Positions 43,601 to 46,960 of a stretch of DNA of 64,000 nt are shown here, piece after piece. The notes under the pieces are model-generated. The model saw only the letters and a program-made list of their open reading frames with translations. It was not told where the DNA came from and searched no databases. Numbering within the stretch: position 1 is the first letter of the stretch; each line of letters starts with the position of its first letter. Position numbers and translations under genes: made by a program. The stretch is from positions 27,750,413-27,814,412 of the forward strand of contig JAPWDM010000007.1 of assembly GCA_035578155.1 (NCBI GenBank), read 5' to 3'. The DNA is from Brachynemurus nebulosus (lineage: Eukaryota; Arthropoda; Insecta; Neuroptera; Myrmeleontidae).

Positions 43601-45071
43601 AGCTAGAAAAGAATTGCTAAAACGATGAAACATTTATTGTAAAAAAATTCAGCAAATTTCTTAATTTTCCTTAAAAGCTAGTTCATTTAGTACAATGTTT
43701 TAAAAGCTATCTTATGCAATTTTTTACGCCCTTTTCGATGGTGTCAAAAAAAATTAAAAAAATTTTTGAATTCTAGCCAAATTTTGCAAAAAAAAAAACC
43801 CACTAAAAATGGCCAAAAAACCTACTTCTGGGCATCCGACGTGTCTGGTTAACGAACTTAGCCGAGCCAGTCCAGATTCCAGCTCGCATACCAAATTTCA
43901 TAAGCATTAAACGTTTCGTTCGAGACTAGAGGCTCCAAAACAAATTTTTACCATAGTCCCGGACTCGGGTCTTACCATAAGGGCTGCTGTAATAGCTGAA
44001 ATTCGCTAAAAAAAAACCTTAATATTTCCAAAGAAATAAAAAAAAATTAAGGTAAAGATTGCCCACCCTTTTAACAAATAAAAGTTGTCCACTCTTGATT
44101 ATGATATAATACAAGTTTGGTCAAAAATACAGTAAAAAAAAATGGTTTTTGATGTTGTTCAATGAAATTCATTATAAATTAAATTCTATTGGACATGTTA
44201 ACTAATCACATCATGTATGATGATATATTAAATTGTGGAGTCACACAGTGACCGTGTACCTAGTTACCTACCATTTGAAAAATTGAAAAAAAATCAAAAC
44301 AAGATAAAAAAAATGTTATTCAAAATGAACGGTGATTTTTTTTTTTTTGAAGCTGCGTGCCAATTAATTGGTTTTTGAAATGCACGAATTATCAAAATAA
44401 TTTTATCCGCACATACAATTGCCTTGTAAAAATTTTGTCTGCTCGCTTGTGTCCCCGCTCGCTCGTTTCGTCGCTAGGAAGTCGTTACCTGGCGACGAAA
44501 TATTATCGAGACATAGTTAGATCAACTGCTCGTTACAATATACATATATATTACAGTGGATTTTTCGTGGATTATTGCCAAAAAATTATCCACCCTATAA
44601 TGTCCTCATCGTCGCCTAAATATATGTATCTGTGTGAGCACCCGCGTGAAACCTTGTATCGTACATCATTCAAATATTCACTGCCAGATAGCGTTGATTA
44701 TCCGTTAAATATTTAAACACTATAATTCATTTGTATATGTAAGTCCGGTTTGCCAAAAAATTTATGTTTAATAAAATGTATCGAATTTTTCGTTTTATAA
44801 CTCCAAAATGTATTTATTTTATTACCTAGTTAATATTGTTAATGTATGCCCCGTTGATTTCAGGCACAAGAGAAGGAAAAAACTGAAAGTCGTACTGAAA
44901 CAGTACAGAAACAGACAACAGAACAACGCACAACACAACATACAAAAACTGAGACTGTACAAAGCAGCTCGCAGCGATCACAGTCAGAGCGATACTCCTC
45001 AACGTCAGAGCGTTATAGATCCGTTGTTCTAGAAAATATCCCTGTTCCAACCACTGGTGGTGTAGTTAACG
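10502..45071 (+). CDS. cher: Filamin (cheerio-type actin cross-linker), partial gene, 15 exons
   Basis: Filamins are large cytoplasmic dimers that cross-link F-actin and scaffold membrane receptors. The coding exons here are 10502-10649, 10711-10840, 10914-11119, 11999-12579, 12649-12818, 12881-13106, 13173-13471, 13533-14028, 14097-14663, 15571-16372, 16562-16718, 16778-16945, 17005-17135, 17398-17533 and 44864-45071. Together they are 4425 nt, about 1475 residues, and phases agree at every junction. Domain order is the CH1 tail, a complete CH2, a linker ([10 protein letters not shown]), 13 Ig/filamin repeats, then a hinge. Most repeats open with a YGPGL-type strand, carry a DNGDGT-type turn, and end with an IPGSPF-type strand. 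The start codon, most of CH1, the remaining repeats and the dimerisation repeat lie outside the window. Residue motifs at each repeat match the filamin family closely. The symbol follows the Drosophila ortholog. Confidence 0.97.
10711..10840 (+). CDS. cher: Filamin exon b: first half of CH2 domain
   Basis: It encodes [13 protein letters not shown] and [13 protein letters not shown] followed by APGLCPDW, the conserved N-terminal half of the second CH domain, which stabilises actin binding by CH1. The acceptor is AAATTTAG and the donor GAG/GTAAAT. It enters at phase 2 (one base completes Arg) and ends on a codon boundary. The introns on both sides are only 61-73 bp, typical of compact insect introns. 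Confidence 0.96.
10914..11119 (+). CDS. cher: Filamin exon c: second half of CH2 and linker to repeat 1
   Basis: It encodes the helices [22 protein letters not shown] and MMTYLSQYP, then the linker [10 protein letters not shown] that joins the actin-binding domain to the rod. The donor is ATAA/GTAAGT, close to consensus, leaving two bases of a Lys codon. The next exon begins with a single G that completes it and then reads [10 protein letters not shown], the first strand of repeat 1. No insertion or stop is seen in CH2. Confidence 0.96.
11120..11998. other. Filamin intron between CH2 and repeat 1
   Basis: This 879-bp intron begins GTAAGTTA and ends ATCGATAG. It is less AT-rich than the giant introns. 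It has an inverted pair AATCTTTCAATA/TAGAAAGATT near 11270 and a stretch with repeated TCGATGA/GAAGTCGATA words (11440-11560), but no transposon ends. No alternative exon with filamin features was seen. Confidence 0.6.
11999..12579 (+). CDS. cher: Filamin exon d: Ig repeats 1 and 2
   Basis: This long exon (581 nt) encodes two whole Ig-fold repeats. Repeat 1 opens with [12 protein letters not shown] and closes with SPYIVNVEG. Repeat 2 opens with [17 protein letters not shown] and closes with [10 protein letters not shown]. The Cys in place of Leu in SGPGC is a small departure from the usual GPGL. The acceptor is ATCGATAG and the donor is the weak G/GTTCGT. Reading runs 17 codons past the donor before a stop, which explains the longer open frame here. 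The exon ends in phase 1. Confidence 0.96.
12649..12818 (+). CDS. cher: Filamin exon e: first half of Ig repeat 3
   Basis: It reads [17 protein letters not shown], then [11 protein letters not shown], then [15 protein letters not shown], the first strands of repeat 3. The GRG triplet replaces the usual GPG, as it does in repeat 3 of vertebrate filamin (SGRGL versus VGRGL). The acceptor is a T-run ending AAG and the donor AAG/GTACAT. It enters at phase 1 and leaves on a codon boundary. The upstream intron is 69 bp. Confidence 0.95.
12881..13106 (+). CDS. cher: Filamin exon f: end of repeat 3, start of repeat 4
   Basis: It encodes the second half of repeat 3 ([26 protein letters not shown]). 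The first strand of repeat 4 follows as [11 protein letters not shown] and [13 protein letters not shown]. The upstream intron is 62 bp with acceptor TTTTTTAG. The donor G/GTTCGT is the same weak form as at the end of the repeat 2 exon. The exon ends in phase 1 inside a Gly codon. Confidence 0.95.
13173..13471 (+). CDS. cher: Filamin exon g: end of repeat 4, start of repeat 5
   Basis: It reads [16 protein letters not shown], then [18 protein letters not shown] and KSPYIAQI, the body of repeat 4. The SIEGPSQA strand matches the rod-1 repeats that carry EGPS. Repeat 5 begins [10 protein letters not shown] and continues [16 protein letters not shown]. The donor CAA/GTAAGC is on a codon boundary, and the upstream intron is 66 bp. 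Confidence 0.95.
13533..14028 (+). CDS. cher: Filamin exon h: end of repeat 5, repeat 6, first strand of repeat 7
   Basis: Repeat 5 finishes with [19 protein letters not shown]. Repeat 6 is complete: [29 protein letters not shown], a turn at [11 protein letters not shown] and a final [10 protein letters not shown]. Repeat 7 starts with [11 protein letters not shown], where the usual GPGL is shortened to GL. This is also seen in the corresponding vertebrate repeat (SGLGE). The donor A/GTATGT leaves phase 1; the acceptor is TTTGTAG. Confidence 0.95.
14097..14663 (+). CDS. cher: Filamin exon i: repeats 7 and 8, first strand of repeat 9
   Basis: Repeat 7 continues [17 protein letters not shown] and ends with PQPYRLQCL. 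Repeat 8 is [44 protein letters not shown] and [12 protein letters not shown], very close to vertebrate repeat 10. Repeat 9 opens [14 protein letters not shown]. The donor G/GTACAT is followed by 13 more sense codons and a stop, so intron retention would give a truncated rod. The next exon is 907 bp away, the longest intron within the cluster. Confidence 0.95.
14916..14948 (+). promoter_or_regulatory. Candidate core promoter: TATA box and initiator
   Basis: TATATAAG lies at 14916-14923. A possible initiator GCAGTTAG has its A at 14944, 28 bp from the first T of the TATA box, which is the spacing expected of insect RNA polymerase II promoters. It stands 60-90 bp before the ATG of the candidate mini-gene. 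TATA-like words are common in AT-rich DNA, so the spacing and the downstream reading frame matter more than the motif. Confidence 0.35.
15005..15271 (+). CDS. Candidate nested two-exon peptide gene, unknown function
   Basis: Exon 1 starts at the ATG at 15005 (A at -3) and reads [19 protein letters not shown] to a GT at 15064. An alternative GT at 15055 is in the same phase. Exon 2 begins after TTTTTTAG at 15196 and reads [20 protein letters not shown], then SFTK and TAA at 15269-15271. Both donors leave phase 2, which the single leading T of exon 2 completes. The intron of 132 bp includes TTACTAAT, a good branch-site match. The peptide would be about 44 residues, soluble, acidic in its second half, with no signal peptide or membrane segment. 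I do not recognise it. Amino-acid composition looks coding (Trp, Pro, Asp, Glu), unlike chance frames in AT-rich DNA. It could equally be a decayed gene fragment. Confidence 0.35.
15571..16372 (+). CDS. cher: Filamin exon j: repeats 9, 10 and most of 11
   Basis: This is the largest exon (802 nt). Repeat 9 continues [15 protein letters not shown] and ends HGSPFIVNV. Repeat 10 is [40 protein letters not shown] and [11 protein letters not shown]. Repeat 11 is [27 protein letters not shown] and [17 protein letters not shown]. The donor is the near-consensus AG/GTGAGT. GC content rises well above the flanks, as expected for coding DNA in this AT-rich genome. Confidence 0.96.
16562..16718 (+). CDS. 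cher: Filamin exon k: end of repeat 11, start of repeat 12
   Basis: The first base completes a Ser codon in [10 protein letters not shown], the last strand of repeat 11. Repeat 12 begins [16 protein letters not shown] and [18 protein letters not shown]. The short insert before GIPAS and the DAKDAGEG-like strand resemble vertebrate repeat 14. The acceptor is TTTATAG and the donor ATG/GTATGT, on a codon boundary. Confidence 0.94.
16778..16945 (+). CDS. cher: Filamin exon l: second half of repeat 12
   Basis: It reads [30 protein letters not shown] and [15 protein letters not shown]. The ending AVATGN followed by EKC in the next exon parallels AVPTGDASKC at the repeat 14/15 border of vertebrate filamin A, which anchors the repeat numbering. 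The exon is 168 nt, phase 0 at both ends, with acceptor TTTCAG and donor AAT/GTAAGT. Confidence 0.94.
17005..17135 (+). CDS. cher: Filamin exon m: first half of repeat 13
   Basis: It encodes [38 protein letters not shown]. The repeat lacks the YGPGL opening, like vertebrate repeat 15, whose first strand is also aberrant (CTVTVSIGG). The VTC strand parallels KVTCTV there. The acceptor is TTGTTACAG and the donor AG/GTAATG. The exon ends two bases into a Ser codon. Confidence 0.92.
17398..17533 (+). CDS. cher: Filamin exon n: second half of repeat 13, last before the hinge
   Basis: It reads [38 protein letters not shown] and FYTFT. This matches the C-terminal half of vertebrate repeat 15, the last repeat before hinge 1, although VPNSPF is replaced by VPGGFY. 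The donor ACG/GTAAGT is consensus and phase 0. The next detected filamin exon, also phase 0, is 27.3 kb away. Confidence 0.93.
17534..19654. other. Start of the 27.3-kb filamin intron, mostly unassigned
   Basis: The intron opens with GTAAGTC. The first 500 bp are not recognisably repetitive. A DR1 fragment occupies about 18085-18580. From 18600 to 19650 the DNA is extremely AT-rich with no frames of note. Confidence 0.45.
18085..18580. repeat. Dispersed repeat family DR1, two tandem pieces
   Basis: Two related units, about 18085-18300 and 18380-18580, share TAGTGGTCCTATATG/TAGTGATCCTATAT, AAAAATGAAAGGAAT and ATCTATAATTTGCT. Between them is GGGTAATTGGGGTGTGTGC, the DR1 signature. An open frame at 18308-18547 is repeat-derived. 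Confidence 0.6.
19655..19992. mobile_element. hAT-type MITE with GGATACGG interior
   Basis: The ends TAGGGATGTTATGGATAT and ATATCCATAACATCCCTA are perfectly inverted over 18 bp. The exact 8-bp duplication ATATGTAT flanks it at 19647-19654 and 19993-20000. Both halves of the interior are runs of CGGATACGGTTACGGATAT variants. 338 bp. The Arg/Leu-rich open frame across it is a product of the short motif. Confidence 0.95.
20437..21079 (+). mobile_element. TTAA-type MITE (GGGGGAGGGTCCTCC ends), copy 1
   Basis: The left end GGGGGGAGGGTCCTCCAGA and inverted right end GGGGGGAGGATCCTCCAGA differ at one base. TTAA follows at 21080-21083, and TTAC (one change) precedes at 20433-20436. The interior includes CTTTTTAATAGCGTTTTTCT and a later AGCTGTAGCACCGCC. 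A second copy lies inverted at 26314-26954. 643 bp without coding frames. Confidence 0.9.
21084..21973. other. Intronic DNA, nothing recognised
   Basis: AT-rich spacer between two TTAA elements. It holds a microsatellite-like TATATATC patch near 21610 and short frames only. No splice-bounded coding frame. Confidence 0.4.
21974..22757 (+). mobile_element. TTAA-type MITE (GGGAGGTTTACT ends), copy 1
   Basis: TTAA is at 21970-21973 and 22758-22761. The ends are GGGAAGGTTTACTTGAG and ACTCTCGAGTAAACCTCCC. The interior includes GTAGTTCACGCAATAATGAG and TTACCGGCGCTAGGATGTCC. A near-identical copy in the same orientation lies at 35854-36636. About 784 bp, non-coding; piggyBac-type by its TTAA target. 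Confidence 0.92.
22928..23275. mobile_element. hAT-type element with CAGTGTTGC ends
   Basis: The ends CAGTGTTGCCATTT and, inverted, CAGTGTTGCAGTTT match at 12 of 14. The flanks AGGTACTT (22920-22927) and ACATACTT (23276-23283) agree at 6 of 8, fitting an old hAT duplication. The interior has repeated GGGGCTAT words and a strikingly GC-rich patch at 23191-23250 (GCGCGTCGCGGCCGGGCGGC). Confidence 0.7.
23284..24264. other. Intronic DNA with a DR1 fragment
   Basis: AT-rich text. A DR1 fragment spans about 23820-24100 (GAAAGCGATTTGAATTAGGC, ATGTGCTTAATTTTGG). A GC-richer stretch near 24110-24260 reads GACCGGCGAGAGGGTAGG and GGGGCCCGTTGTCG, possibly the remains of a further element. No gene assigned. 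Confidence 0.45.
24377..24616. mobile_element. TA-type MITE (ACGTAAAAGCC ends), intact copy nested
   Basis: The ends ACGTAAAAGCCCCCATTATG and CATAATGGTGGCTTTTACGT are inverted with one mismatch in 20. TA flanks it at 24375-24376 and 24617-24618. Comparison with the uninterrupted host reading TTTGTATACCACTTG proves TA duplication on insertion. 240 bp, non-coding, Tc1/mariner-type by inference. Confidence 0.95.
24759..25770. mobile_element. Nested element with GAGTTTCAAAACCATC ends
   Basis: The left end is GAGTCGATGAGTTTCAAAAC and the inverted right end GAGTCGCTGAGTTTCAAAAC; the match continues through CATCTAATT, about 29 bp with one mismatch. AAAT flanks both ends. The interior has degenerate tandem words (TTTTGCAGCAGTAAC, AATTAGATACTTTTG) at 24965-25105 and again near 25590. 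1,012 bp, no coding frame. Superfamily uncertain. Confidence 0.85.
25835..26313. other. Intronic DNA, nothing recognised
   Basis: Spacer between two TTAA elements. It holds short frames only; the frame at 25953-26174 has no domain or splice context. Confidence 0.4.
26314..26954 (-). mobile_element. TTAA-type MITE (GGGGGAGGGTCCTCC ends), copy 2 (inverted)
   Basis: TTAA is at 26310-26313 and 26955-26958. The ends are GGAGGGGAGGGGTCCTCCAG and TTCTGGAGGACCCTCCCCCT. The interior matches copy 1 (20437-21079) in reverse complement, for example AGAAAAACGCTATTAAAAAG. 641 bp. Together the two copies form a 640-bp-arm inverted repeat around 5.2 kb. Confidence 0.92.
26959..28809. other. Intronic DNA, fragmentary repeats only
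   Basis: AT-rich stretch. Around 27465-27540 an inverted fragment of the repeat also seen at 1565 and 34745 is present (CTACTGACTACGGAACC, CTGACATGCACTTGG). No complete element ends or exon-like frames were found. Confidence 0.4.
28814..29310. mobile_element. TTAA-type MITE (GTAGTTG ends), copy 3
   Basis: TTAA is at 28810-28813 and 29311-29314. The ends are TGTAGTTGCTCTGAG and CGACCAACTGCC. It shares the interior of the copy at 6620 (TATATTTGTATACCACTTG, CGCGCGCTTATGTTGTAGC, TTCCTATAAGAGCCCG). 497 bp with small deletions relative to copy 1. Confidence 0.9.
29430..29855. mobile_element. piggyBac-like MITE or remnant (CCCTTTGCGC end)
   Basis: TTAA is at 29426-29429 and 29856-29859. The left end is CCCTTTGCGCTTATAAG and the inverted right end CTCCTTGCACTCAAGC. 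The CCYTTTG start after TTAA is characteristic of piggyBac-like elements. Subterminal words ATAAGACATGTACAGCATGA, ATAAGACATGTACCACATGA and, inverted, CATGTGCCACATGTCTTA resemble repeated transposase sites. 426 bp, no transposase. Confidence 0.85.
29865..29964 (-). CDS. Exon-like open island of unknown origin, minus strand
   Basis: On the minus strand, TTATTCAG precedes ATGGAGCGATTC. The frame [20 protein letters not shown], then [13 protein letters not shown], runs to TACT/GTAAAT, so the segment has acceptor- and donor-like borders. GC content is clearly above its flanks, and the residues (Trp, Asp, Glu, Arg) are unlike chance translation of AT-rich DNA. The open frame extends upstream to 30036. 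It directly abuts a piggyBac-like element. It may be an exon of a gene on the other strand, or a captured gene fragment. No family recognised. Confidence 0.3.
29965..32465. other. Intronic DNA with a GC-richer island at 30890-31320
   Basis: Most is very AT-rich. The island at about 30890-31320 carries a 111-codon frame at 30891 with no domain. It also has an initiator-like ATTCAGTTG near 31247 followed by a 65-base non-AT tract ending ACTTCAGGGTACT. It may be a promoter or first exon for a filamin isoform or another transcript. Nothing was recognised from 31350 to 32460. Confidence 0.35.
32466..32829. repeat. Inverted-repeat element with CGAAACGCGTC core, diverged
   Basis: Arms of about 100 bp (32466-32570 and 32731-32829) pair imperfectly: GCAATAAATAAAACA, TTTATTTAATTAACTTT, CGTTTCGATCC and CATTATCAAACAA. 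The core ATCGAAACGCGTC resembles the GAAAC...GTC half of hammerhead ribozymes found in terminal repeats of Penelope-like retroelements. A related inverted repeat lies at 41428-41602. Confidence 0.55.
32830..35849. other. Intronic DNA, repeat fragments, no gene seen
   Basis: AT-rich. Fragments at 34740-34800 (ATCGTCAAGTGTGTGGTTGG) and 35445-35520 (TTCGTAAAGTGTGTGTC) belong to the same dispersed repeat as 1565-1640. A short frame at 33033-33233 has no support. No splice-bounded coding frame seen. Confidence 0.4.
35854..36636 (+). mobile_element. TTAA-type MITE (GGGAGGTTTACT ends), copy 2
   Basis: TTAA is at 35850-35853 and 36637-36640. The ends GGGGAGGTTTACTTGAGAG and CTCTCGAGTAAACCTCCCC are inverted with one mismatch. 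It matches copy 1 (21974-22757) almost base for base over 780 bp, which implies recent movement or conversion. The minus-strand frame at 36531-36764 starts beyond the right end and is not coding. Confidence 0.95.
36641..37192. other. Intronic DNA, nothing recognised
   Basis: AT-rich spacer, slightly less so at 37110-37190. It holds a minus-strand frame (36996-37277) that crosses into the next transposon, so it is not a gene. No repeat border recognised. Confidence 0.4.
37195..38678. mobile_element. TA-type MITE with CAGCTGAAC ends, copy 2, split by an insertion
   Basis: The ends CAGCTGAACTCGTTTTTGTGC and ACCGCATAAAAAAAGTTCAG-CTG are flanked by TA (37193-37194 and 38679-38680). The host part equals the copy at 3510-4003 (GACCGCATAAAAAAAGTTTC, TTACACGTAGAAACATTTTA). 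A 959-bp element sits inside at 37250-38208. Removing it and one TATT leaves about 521 bp. Confidence 0.9.
37250..38208. mobile_element. Nested element with AAAGTTGCCTA ends and TATGAGATA motifs
   Basis: The left end is GGATAAAGTTGCCTAGTATG and the inverted right end GGGGAAAGTTGCCTATTATG. TATT flanks both sides (37246-37249, 38209-38212). The terminal word CTAATATGAGATA recurs inside, in both orientations, near 37460, 37485, 37775, 37800, 37835 and 38165. No coding frame. The class is unknown; a 4-bp duplication is unusual among cut-and-paste elements. Confidence 0.82.
38681..40591. other. Intronic DNA, no gene seen
   Basis: AT-rich to about 39630. Between 39640 and 40150 the GC content rises, with AACACGTCATCAAACGACGT and CGTAATCGACGAAACCG. 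This may be an unrecognised element (left edge AAGCGCGCACTGCAAC near 39636), but no matching end was found. The frame at 39280-39468 has no support. Confidence 0.35.
40595..41055. mobile_element. PIF/Harbinger-type MITE
   Basis: The ends share AGCCGGTTCTACACGATGCT and six more bases, 26 bp perfectly inverted, then a looser match to about 55 bp (CTTCCAAC...ACGTTTGATG). The 3-bp duplication TTA flanks it at 40592-40594 and 41056-41058, typical of PIF/Harbinger. The interior holds many GTTCGA/CGAACG words. 461 bp. Two overlapping open frames on opposite strands inside it are not genes. Confidence 0.93.
41428..41602. repeat. Near-perfect inverted repeat with hammerhead-like core
   Basis: The arms TTAGTAAATAAAAACACTTT and AAAGTGTTTTTATTTACTAA begin an inverted repeat of about 80 bp per arm. 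The spacer is only some 15 bp, around CGTTTGAGAATGG. On the + strand, GGTC-ATATT-GACC is followed at once by GAAAC-AT-GTC. This resembles stem II and the core of a minimal hammerhead ribozyme, but the upstream CTGATGA box is degraded (TTGAGAA). Its flank TTACTTTATGGTATTC recurs at 32447, linking it to the element at 32466. Confidence 0.75.
41603..44863. other. End of the 27.3-kb intron, repeats and a GC-richer end
   Basis: A DR1 fragment spans about 42050-42370. Around 43190-43340 and 43820-43990 are GC-richer repeat remnants (TTCCAAATATTGGGC, CCAAATTTCATAAGCATTAAACG) without recognisable ends. From 44430 to 44700 GC rises again, just before the hinge exon. The frame at 44357-44716 covers this patch but shows no domain, and its best donor would enter the hinge exon in the wrong phase. 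Confidence 0.4.
44466..44500. promoter_or_regulatory. GC-rich hairpin 360 bp upstream of the hinge exon
   Basis: TTTCGTCGCTAGG and CCTGGCGACGAAA form a 13-bp stem with one wobble (T:G in RNA) and a 9-nt loop. It stands in the most GC-rich patch of this intron end, next to GCTCGCTTGTGTCCCCGCTCG. It could be a regulatory site, an RNA structure in the pre-mRNA, or part of an unrecognised element. Confidence 0.4.
44864..45071 (+). CDS. cher: Filamin exon o: low-complexity hinge region
   Basis: An open frame follows the acceptor TTGATTTCAG and ends at donor AACG/GTAAGT. It encodes a hydrophilic segment of about 69 residues, rich in Thr, Gln, Ser, Glu and Arg: [16 protein letters not shown], then [16 protein letters not shown], then [13 protein letters not shown] and IPVPTTGG. 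It has no Ig repeat. Its position after a repeat 15-like domain and its composition fit hinge 1, the flexible calpain-sensitive link in vertebrate filamin. Acceptor phase 0 matches the donor at 17533; it leaves in phase 1. No Met is present, so a transcript starting here could not initiate within the exon. The assignment rests on order, phase and composition, not on direct alignment. Confidence 0.8.
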
Positions 45072-46429
45072 GTAAGTAGATTCTGTTCTATTGTTTGTAC
45101 ATCAAAACTGGACGAGAATCTAGAAATTCCCACGATTAAAACAAACCAATACAAATTAAATGTACAATTGTAACGCAAATTATAGATAGACTCGAGTTGC
45201 AACACTACTTGCAATTCCATTCAACTTACTGACAAACCATAACTATGAACTCACCGGCGTAGTACTACAGAGGACGTATAATAACCTTGGGTTGAATTGT
45301 CTATAACTTGAGTTGCACCTATAAAGGGTTACAAATTGTCGCTTTTCACTTGTAATTCAGACTAGTTTGTTTTTTAAGCCGGATACATTTTGAAAATTAT
45401 ATTGCCTTTCGAAGAATTAATTGACTCATCATCATTACTCAAAAACTGGCTCGTAACTGAACAGTCTATTTTAGTGAAAAGTGGCAAAATTATTCTCATA
45501 TCTGTATTATTCACAAATAAATTTTGAACTTGTTTGGTTTAATTCTTCAAAACCTTAAGAATATTCACTTAAATATCTGCTTGCGAAAGTACTGTTCATC
45601 TAACAGTCCCTGTTTCCCTCAGCCATGTTATGACTCTTCGAAAAACTGAATTACGGGAGTAAATATTCGAGCGAAATCGCGTATTTAGTCGCTTTCACAG
45701 GATACCCTCGATGAGAGTTCAATATGTCGCTGTTGATGTTGTTTATTATAGCCTTTACTCCATATTTGGGCTCGAGACTTACCCTGCTTTCAGACCACGG
45801 TTCGCATTTGAATCGATTTATGAACGTGTTGAAACATCAATTAAATTTTCATTTAGAAAATAGTAATTAAAACAATGTTAAGTAGAATTTAATCGGAACT
45901 CCCAACAACAATAAAAATAAAATAATTAACGATCTCTTTACGACACATCTGTAACGAAATTTGCTCGGTATAAATTACATTATGTTACTGTCTTTGTCCA
46001 ATGTGTCACAGATGATAGAATTGTATTAATAGTTTTGCTTGTATTGTATTTGAAAAATTTGACGTGTGGGCTGTGGGACACTACTTAATAAATTTTTGAG
46101 TGATATTAATAATAGTTGAATGCACTTAAAGTCATTGAAATTATCAAATCCAATTATTAATTGTCCTGAGTGTCTATATCAATTATTCAAGAATTCTTAG
46201 CGCCAAGATAAATTATTGATATATTATTGGCATTAAATTAAATTGTTTTGAATTTGGAGAGTGCAATTAAATAAATAACCATAATATGTCACTTGTGCGT
46301 ATAATTGTTAAAATGTATGCAAATTAATTGTTTACCACAGACATCTAGTCTTAAAGTGCATATTATATCTAACTATAAAGTGTTACAGTCCAACTATGGA
46401 GAGTCCAACGTAAAGATGGAGGGGGGAAT
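45072..46429. other. Intron after the hinge exon, nothing recognised
   Basis: The intron opens with consensus GTAAGTAG. The first 1.3 kb have intermediate GC content but no filamin motif (no GPGL, DGT or SPF coding text), transposon ends or splice-bounded frames. No further filamin exon was found from here to the right edge. Confidence 0.5.
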
Positions 46430-46660
46430 TGCATTGACAATTATGTTATCAATGTATGCGAGACAGACTGATTTCTGGAGTTCCCACTGAACGTTGTCCA
46501 TTATCCTTTGAAAGGTAAATGGTGCGTTTTTTAATCCAAAAAGCATTCGCATATATTCATAATGGTCATTGTCTACAGAAAAGGCTGTTTTTAATGTCAT
46601 TTTTATCCACTTCAGTGTGGTGAAATCCATTTTCCTAGTCGAGAGTTGTGAAATACATGT
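46430..46660 (-). pseudogene. Ty3/gypsy-type reverse transcriptase fragment, decayed
   Basis: The minus-strand frame contains KTAFSV, HYEYMRMLFGLKNAP and TFQRIMD followed by CLAYIDNIIV. These are the order and spacing of the fingers/palm motifs of Ty3/gypsy reverse transcriptases, with the catalytic YxDD box changed to YIDN. The preceding TLD-type motif is altered and shortened (FTTLKWIKM), and a stop follows soon after. Only about 75 codons survive; no LTRs, protease, RNase H or integrase were seen nearby. A dead fragment inserted in the filamin intron. Confidence 0.85.
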
Positions 46661-46769
46661 TTTTCCGAACTTATCAAGTATCCCATTTCAATTAAAGTTG
46701 GTTACTTCCTGTACATATAGCGTCTGCTACTTTCTACAGATAAAACTAATTTCCAAATAAAACTAAAAA

Positions 46770-46960
46770 TTATCTGAATTAGAATGACTAGTTGAATTAG
46801 GGTAATTTGGGTGTGTACTTTTTATTCTTGCTGTCAAAATGATGAAATTTCTTTTAAAAATATGACTGGCCGGACAAAAGTCTTTTTTAAATCTTTTACA
46901 ATTTTTCAAGTGATTTTAATTAAGGAAACTGGTTGAATTAGGATGAGTTGCGCTCTTAGA
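46770..46960. repeat. Dispersed repeat family DR1, fragment
   Basis: It contains GAATTAGAATGACTAGTTG, GAATTAGGGTAATTTGGGTG and TGCTGTCAAAATGATGAAAT, matching the other DR1 pieces. A second partial unit follows near 46910 (GATTTTAATTAAGGAAACTGG). Borders uncertain. Confidence 0.6.

Noticed and set aside
44357..44716. Alternative first exon for the hinge region
   Set aside because: The best donor in frame (CTGT/GTGAGC) leaves phase 1 while the hinge exon starts in phase 0, so the coding version fails. A non-coding exon remains possible.
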